Assembly: GCA_023441845.1 (NCBI GenBank)
Contig: JAEZNF010000534.1
Coordinates: 1-6,705, forward strand
Source of the DNA: Bacillota bacterium
Lineage (GTDB): Bacteria; Bacillota; Clostridia; Acetivibrionales; DSM-2933
DNA length: 6,705 bases
Direction of reading: 5' to 3'
This document shows, piece by piece, positions 4,718-6,705 of the stretch (positions are counted from its first letter, which is position 1; every line of letters begins with the position of its first letter). The notes under the pieces are model-generated. The model saw only the letters and a program-made list of their open reading frames with translations, was not told where the DNA came from and searched no databases. The translations under genes and the position numbers were made by a program.

Positions 4718-6097
4718 ATGCTGCTTAACTTTTTGAATAACAGGAAAAGGGTTATAATATTTTCAGCCGTAACAGCTGTTGCTTTGATTACGGCTTTTTT
4801 TGTCTTCTTTACGCTAAACTCGGATAGGATTTATAAAGGGATTGTGGCCGAAGGTGTCAACTTATCGGGACTTAAAAGGGAAGAAGCAAAGTATCTTATT
4901 GCTTCAAAAATTGAAAGTAATTTCGGTATGCATAAAATAGTTTTAAGATACGGTGACAATTTTTGGGCAATTGATCCGGATGAAATAGCTATAAATTATC
5001 TTGTTGATGATACAGTAGATGAGGCTTATGGTATCGGTCGGAAGGGTAATGTTATAAAAAGGCTTTACAGCATTTTTAATACAAGGAGAAAAGGTGCTTT
5101 TTTATATGTCGATGTTGAATTCAACAGGCTATTACTTGGAAGCTTTGTTTCTGATATAAAAAAGCAGATAGAAAAAAAAGAAAAGAGTGCGACAGCAAAT
5201 TATGAAAATGGAAGTGTAAGCTTTGTAAAAGAGGAAATAGGACGGATACTGAATATTGACGAAAATCTTGAAATGATAGAAAATAGTATAGTAAGCAGAA
5301 AGTTTACAGACATTTATTTGATTGTCAGAGAAAAATATCCTGAAATTACAATTGACGGCATAAAGGAGATTCGAGGAGTTATTGGATCCTTTTCTACAAC
5401 TTTTAATCCGAACGACGAAAATAGAAGTTATAATATCGGTTTGGCCAGTAAAAGGATAAGCGGGACGGTTATTTTGCCTGGTAAAGTTTTTTCCATGAAT
5501 GAAGCGTTAGGGCCAAGGACTACGGAAAACGGTTATAAAGAAGCTACGGTAATTTTCAAAAATGAATTGGTGAAAGGAACAGGAGGAGGAGTTTGCCAGG
5601 TTAGCAGCACTTTATACAATGCGGTTTTGAAATCCAAGCTTAAAGTATGTGAAAGAACACATCATTCTATTCCTCTCGGCTACGTATCAAAGGGCCTGGA
5701 TGCTACCATAGCAGAAGATTATATAGACTTTAAATTTATGAATGATACGGATTATCCTGTATGTATAAGTGCAAGCGTAAAAAGCAATTCGGTTTATATA
5801 AGAATATTAGGGAGGGATTGTGATAATGGTCTGAGTGTTGTTTTGAAATCTGTTGTTGTCCGGGAACTGGAAGCTCAAGGGGAAGAAGTAATAGTGGATG
5901 ACAGTGTACCTGACAATGAAAGGGTTGTATTAAGAGAAGCCAGAAAAGGATATAAAGTGGTTGTTTATAGGGAGACATATAACAAAAGCGGGGAATTAAT
6001 AGATAAGGAAAAAATATCCGAGGACACGTATTTGCCGGCAAAGGCTCAAATAAAGGTAAACAGCAGCTATAACAAAGAGATTGACAATACATTTTAA
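4718..6097 (+). CDS. VanW-family envelope protein with PG-binding-4-like and G5 domains
   Basis: A 459-residue protein, start ATG 4718 with AAGGA (4704-4708) nine bases upstream. Residues 12-34 form an N-terminal membrane anchor or uncleaved signal after a basic 'NNRKR'. Residues about 40-110 ('GVNLSGLKREEAKYLI...', 'WAIDPDEI') match the peptidoglycan-binding-4-type domain, and about 130-210 look like a second copy. Residues about 234-366 are the VanW domain, with 'RISGTVILPGKVFSMNE', 'GGGVCQVSSTLYNA' (289-302), 'RTHHSIPLGYVSKGLDATI' (313-331) and 'YIDFKFMNDTDYPV'. Residues about 372-446 resemble a G5 domain (VRELEAQGEE, GYKVVVYRETYNKSGELIDKEKISEDTYLPA). VanW occurs next to some vancomycin-resistance genes, but its reaction is not established; this protein is not itself evidence of resistance. 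The likely site of action is the peptidoglycan outside the membrane. It lies 72 bases after thiI and 14 before the DUF2225 gene, probably co-transcribed with the latter. Confidence 0.94.
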   Translation: MLLNFLNNRKRVIIFSAVTAVALITAFFVFFTLNSDRIYKGIVAEGVNLSGLKREEAKYLIASKIESNFGMHKIVLRYGDNFWAIDPDEIAINYLVDDTVDEAYGIGRKGNVIKRLYSIFNTRRKGAFLYVDVEFNRLLLGSFVSDIKKQIEKKEKSATANYENGSVSFVKEEIGRILNIDENLEMIENSIVSRKFTDIYLIVREKYPEITIDGIKEIRGVIGSFSTTFNPNDENRSYNIGLASKRISGTVILPGKVFSMNEALGPRTTENGYKEATVIFKNELVKGTGGGVCQVSSTLYNAVLKSKLKVCERTHHSIPLGYVSKGLDATIAEDYIDFKFMNDTDYPVCISASVKSNSVYIRILGRDCDNGLSVVLKSVVVRELEAQGEEVIVDDSVPDNERVVLREARKGYKVVVYRETYNKSGELIDKEKISEDTYLPAKAQIKVNSSYNKEIDNTF

Positions 6098-6108
6098 CGA
6101 GGTATAAT
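6081..6108 (+). promoter_or_regulatory. Perfect sigma-A-like promoter overlapping the end of the VanW gene
   Basis: TTGACA (6081-6086), 16-base spacer, TATAAT (6103-6108): both hexamers match consensus exactly. The -35 lies in the last VanW codons and the -10 sits between the ribosome binding site GAGG (6099-6102) and the ATG at 6112. Initiation would fall at about 6114-6116, on the start codon itself, so any transcript would lack the ribosome binding site. Function is unproven. Confidence 0.4.
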
Positions 6109-6111
6109 TCT

Positions 6112-6705
6112 ATGATGGAAGGTCTGTATATTAAAAGTATTAAATGTCCAGCATGTAAAAAAGACTTCGATGTGATCAAGGTCAAATCAAATGCATTCAG
6201 GGTTTCCACAAGGGATACGGATTTCTGTACGTATTATGAGGGAGTTAATCCGATGTTCTACGATGTGTGGGTTTGTGGAAATTGCGGCTATGCATCACAA
6301 AATGAAAAGTTTGATCAAATTAGACCTGCTGAATTGGATAGAATTACAGCAAACATATCTTCGCGCTGGACGAAAAGGAGTTTTGCAGGAGAAAGAAACA
6401 TTGATGCAGCTATAGAGGCATTTAAGCTGGCATTATATAATCTACAGGTGAGGGGTGCGAAGCAAAGCGATATTGCAAAGGTCTGCATGAGAATAGCATG
6501 GCTTTACAGGATGAAAAATGATGAAAAGGAAATCGAGTTTCTCAATTTTGCCCTTAGTTGCTATTCGGATACATATGAAAAGGAAAAATTTCCGGTGGAC
6601 AAGCTCGACGAGAGCACATGCATGTATATGATTGCAGAGCTTAATAGAAGAGTCGGAAATATAGCAGAATCGATAAAATGGTTCAGCAGGGTAGTCAGCT
6701 CACCC
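6112..6705 (+). CDS. DUF2225 protein, zinc-ribbon N-terminus with helical TPR-like region (3'-truncated)
   Basis: The frame is open from ATG 6112 to the window end (198 residues seen, gene incomplete). GAGG (6099-6102) lies nine bases before the ATG; a second in-frame ATG follows immediately (6115). The N-terminus has two CxxC pairs (C12/C15 in 'KCPACKKDF', C55/C58 in 'VCGNCGY') with 'STRDTDFCTYYEGVNPMFYDVWVC' between them split by the family-typical RDxDFC and NPxFYDVWVC patterns, the hallmark of DUF2225. Residues about 95-198 are helical repeats resembling TPR units ('AIEAFKLALYNL', 'AKVCMRIAWLYR', 'SIKWFSRVVSSP'). There is no signal peptide, so it is expected in the cytoplasm, perhaps as a zinc-binding adaptor. 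Its function is unknown. It follows the VanW gene by 14 bases, suggesting one operon. Confidence 0.93.
   Translation, partial: MMEGLYIKSIKCPACKKDFDVIKVKSNAFRVSTRDTDFCTYYEGVNPMFYDVWVCGNCGYASQNEKFDQIRPAELDRITANISSRWTKRSFAGERNIDAAIEAFKLALYNLQVRGAKQSDIAKVCMRIAWLYRMKNDEKEIEFLNFALSCYSDTYEKEKFPVDKLDESTCMYMIAELNRRVGNIAESIKWFSRVVSSP

Noticed and set aside
4718..6097. Reading the VanW protein as a vancomycin-resistance determinant
   Set aside because: No vanH/A/X, D-Ala ligase or two-component genes are present; VanW plus PG-binding and G5 domains is common in non-resistant Firmicutes.
5736..6209. 157-residue - strand frame opposite the VanW/DUF2225 junction
   Set aside because: It is antisense to two conserved genes, rich in Leu/Pro/Cys/His as expected of a shadow, and has no family resemblance.
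6191..6415. 74-residue + strand frame inside the DUF2225 gene
   Set aside because: It lies in another frame within the clearly recognisable DUF2225 coding sequence starting at 6112, and has no domain or ribosome binding site.
1..6705. Phage-defence, toxin-antitoxin, CRISPR or biosynthetic cluster
   Set aside because: No nuclease, Cas, toxin or synthase motifs are seen; the XRE gene has no overlapping toxin partner, and its divergent neighbour is a SpoIIP-like protein.

Overview
The window looks like chromosomal DNA of a low-GC, spore-forming Firmicute, most likely a Clostridia-class organism of the Acetivibrio/Ruminiclostridium type. This is inferred from the AT-rich intergenic DNA, the strong AGGAGG-type ribosome binding sites, the TTG start of the regulator, and the gene content (a SpoIIP-like protein, the short Gram-positive form of ThiI, a VanW/G5 protein and a DUF2225 protein). 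No rRNA, tRNA, CRISPR array, intact mobile element or recognisable riboswitch was seen. 

Layout. Positions 1-1437 (+) hold the 3' part of a gene for a large secreted or cell-surface protein. Its visible part has beta-sandwich (discoidin-like) segments, a fibronectin type III domain, a low-complexity linker, one membrane helix and a basic cytoplasmic tail. A GC-rich patch with nested inverted repeats (1445-1497) separates it from a convergent gene, 1537-2202 (-), for a two-headed XRE-type DNA-binding regulator. The 319-base divergent region 2203-2521 is the most structured non-coding DNA here. It has two GTAAA-N6-TTTAC sites whose centres lie exactly 63 bp apart. The distal site sits in a perfect 16-bp-arm palindrome that also contains a TTGTAA-N17-TATAAT promoter-like sequence on each strand. 

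From 2522 rightwards all genes are on the + strand: a membrane-anchored SpoIIP-like amidase homologue (2522-3364) whose presumed catalytic glutamate is replaced by isoleucine; thiI (3467-4645) behind its own near-consensus promoter; a VanW-family envelope protein with PG-binding and G5 domains (4718-6097); and a DUF2225 zinc-ribbon/TPR-like protein (6112 to beyond the window end), 14 bases after the VanW gene. 

How the parts fit together: the SpoIIP-like, VanW and FN3 proteins all point to the outer face of the membrane or the peptidoglycan. ThiI is a tRNA/thiamine sulfur-transfer housekeeping enzyme with no evident link to them. The regulator probably controls its own transcription and perhaps that of the SpoIIP-like gene through the twin sites; this is inference from position and symmetry only. 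I did not find a clearly new multi-gene system. The best candidates for something undescribed are the symmetric regulatory region and the altered SpoIIP-like protein next to it.
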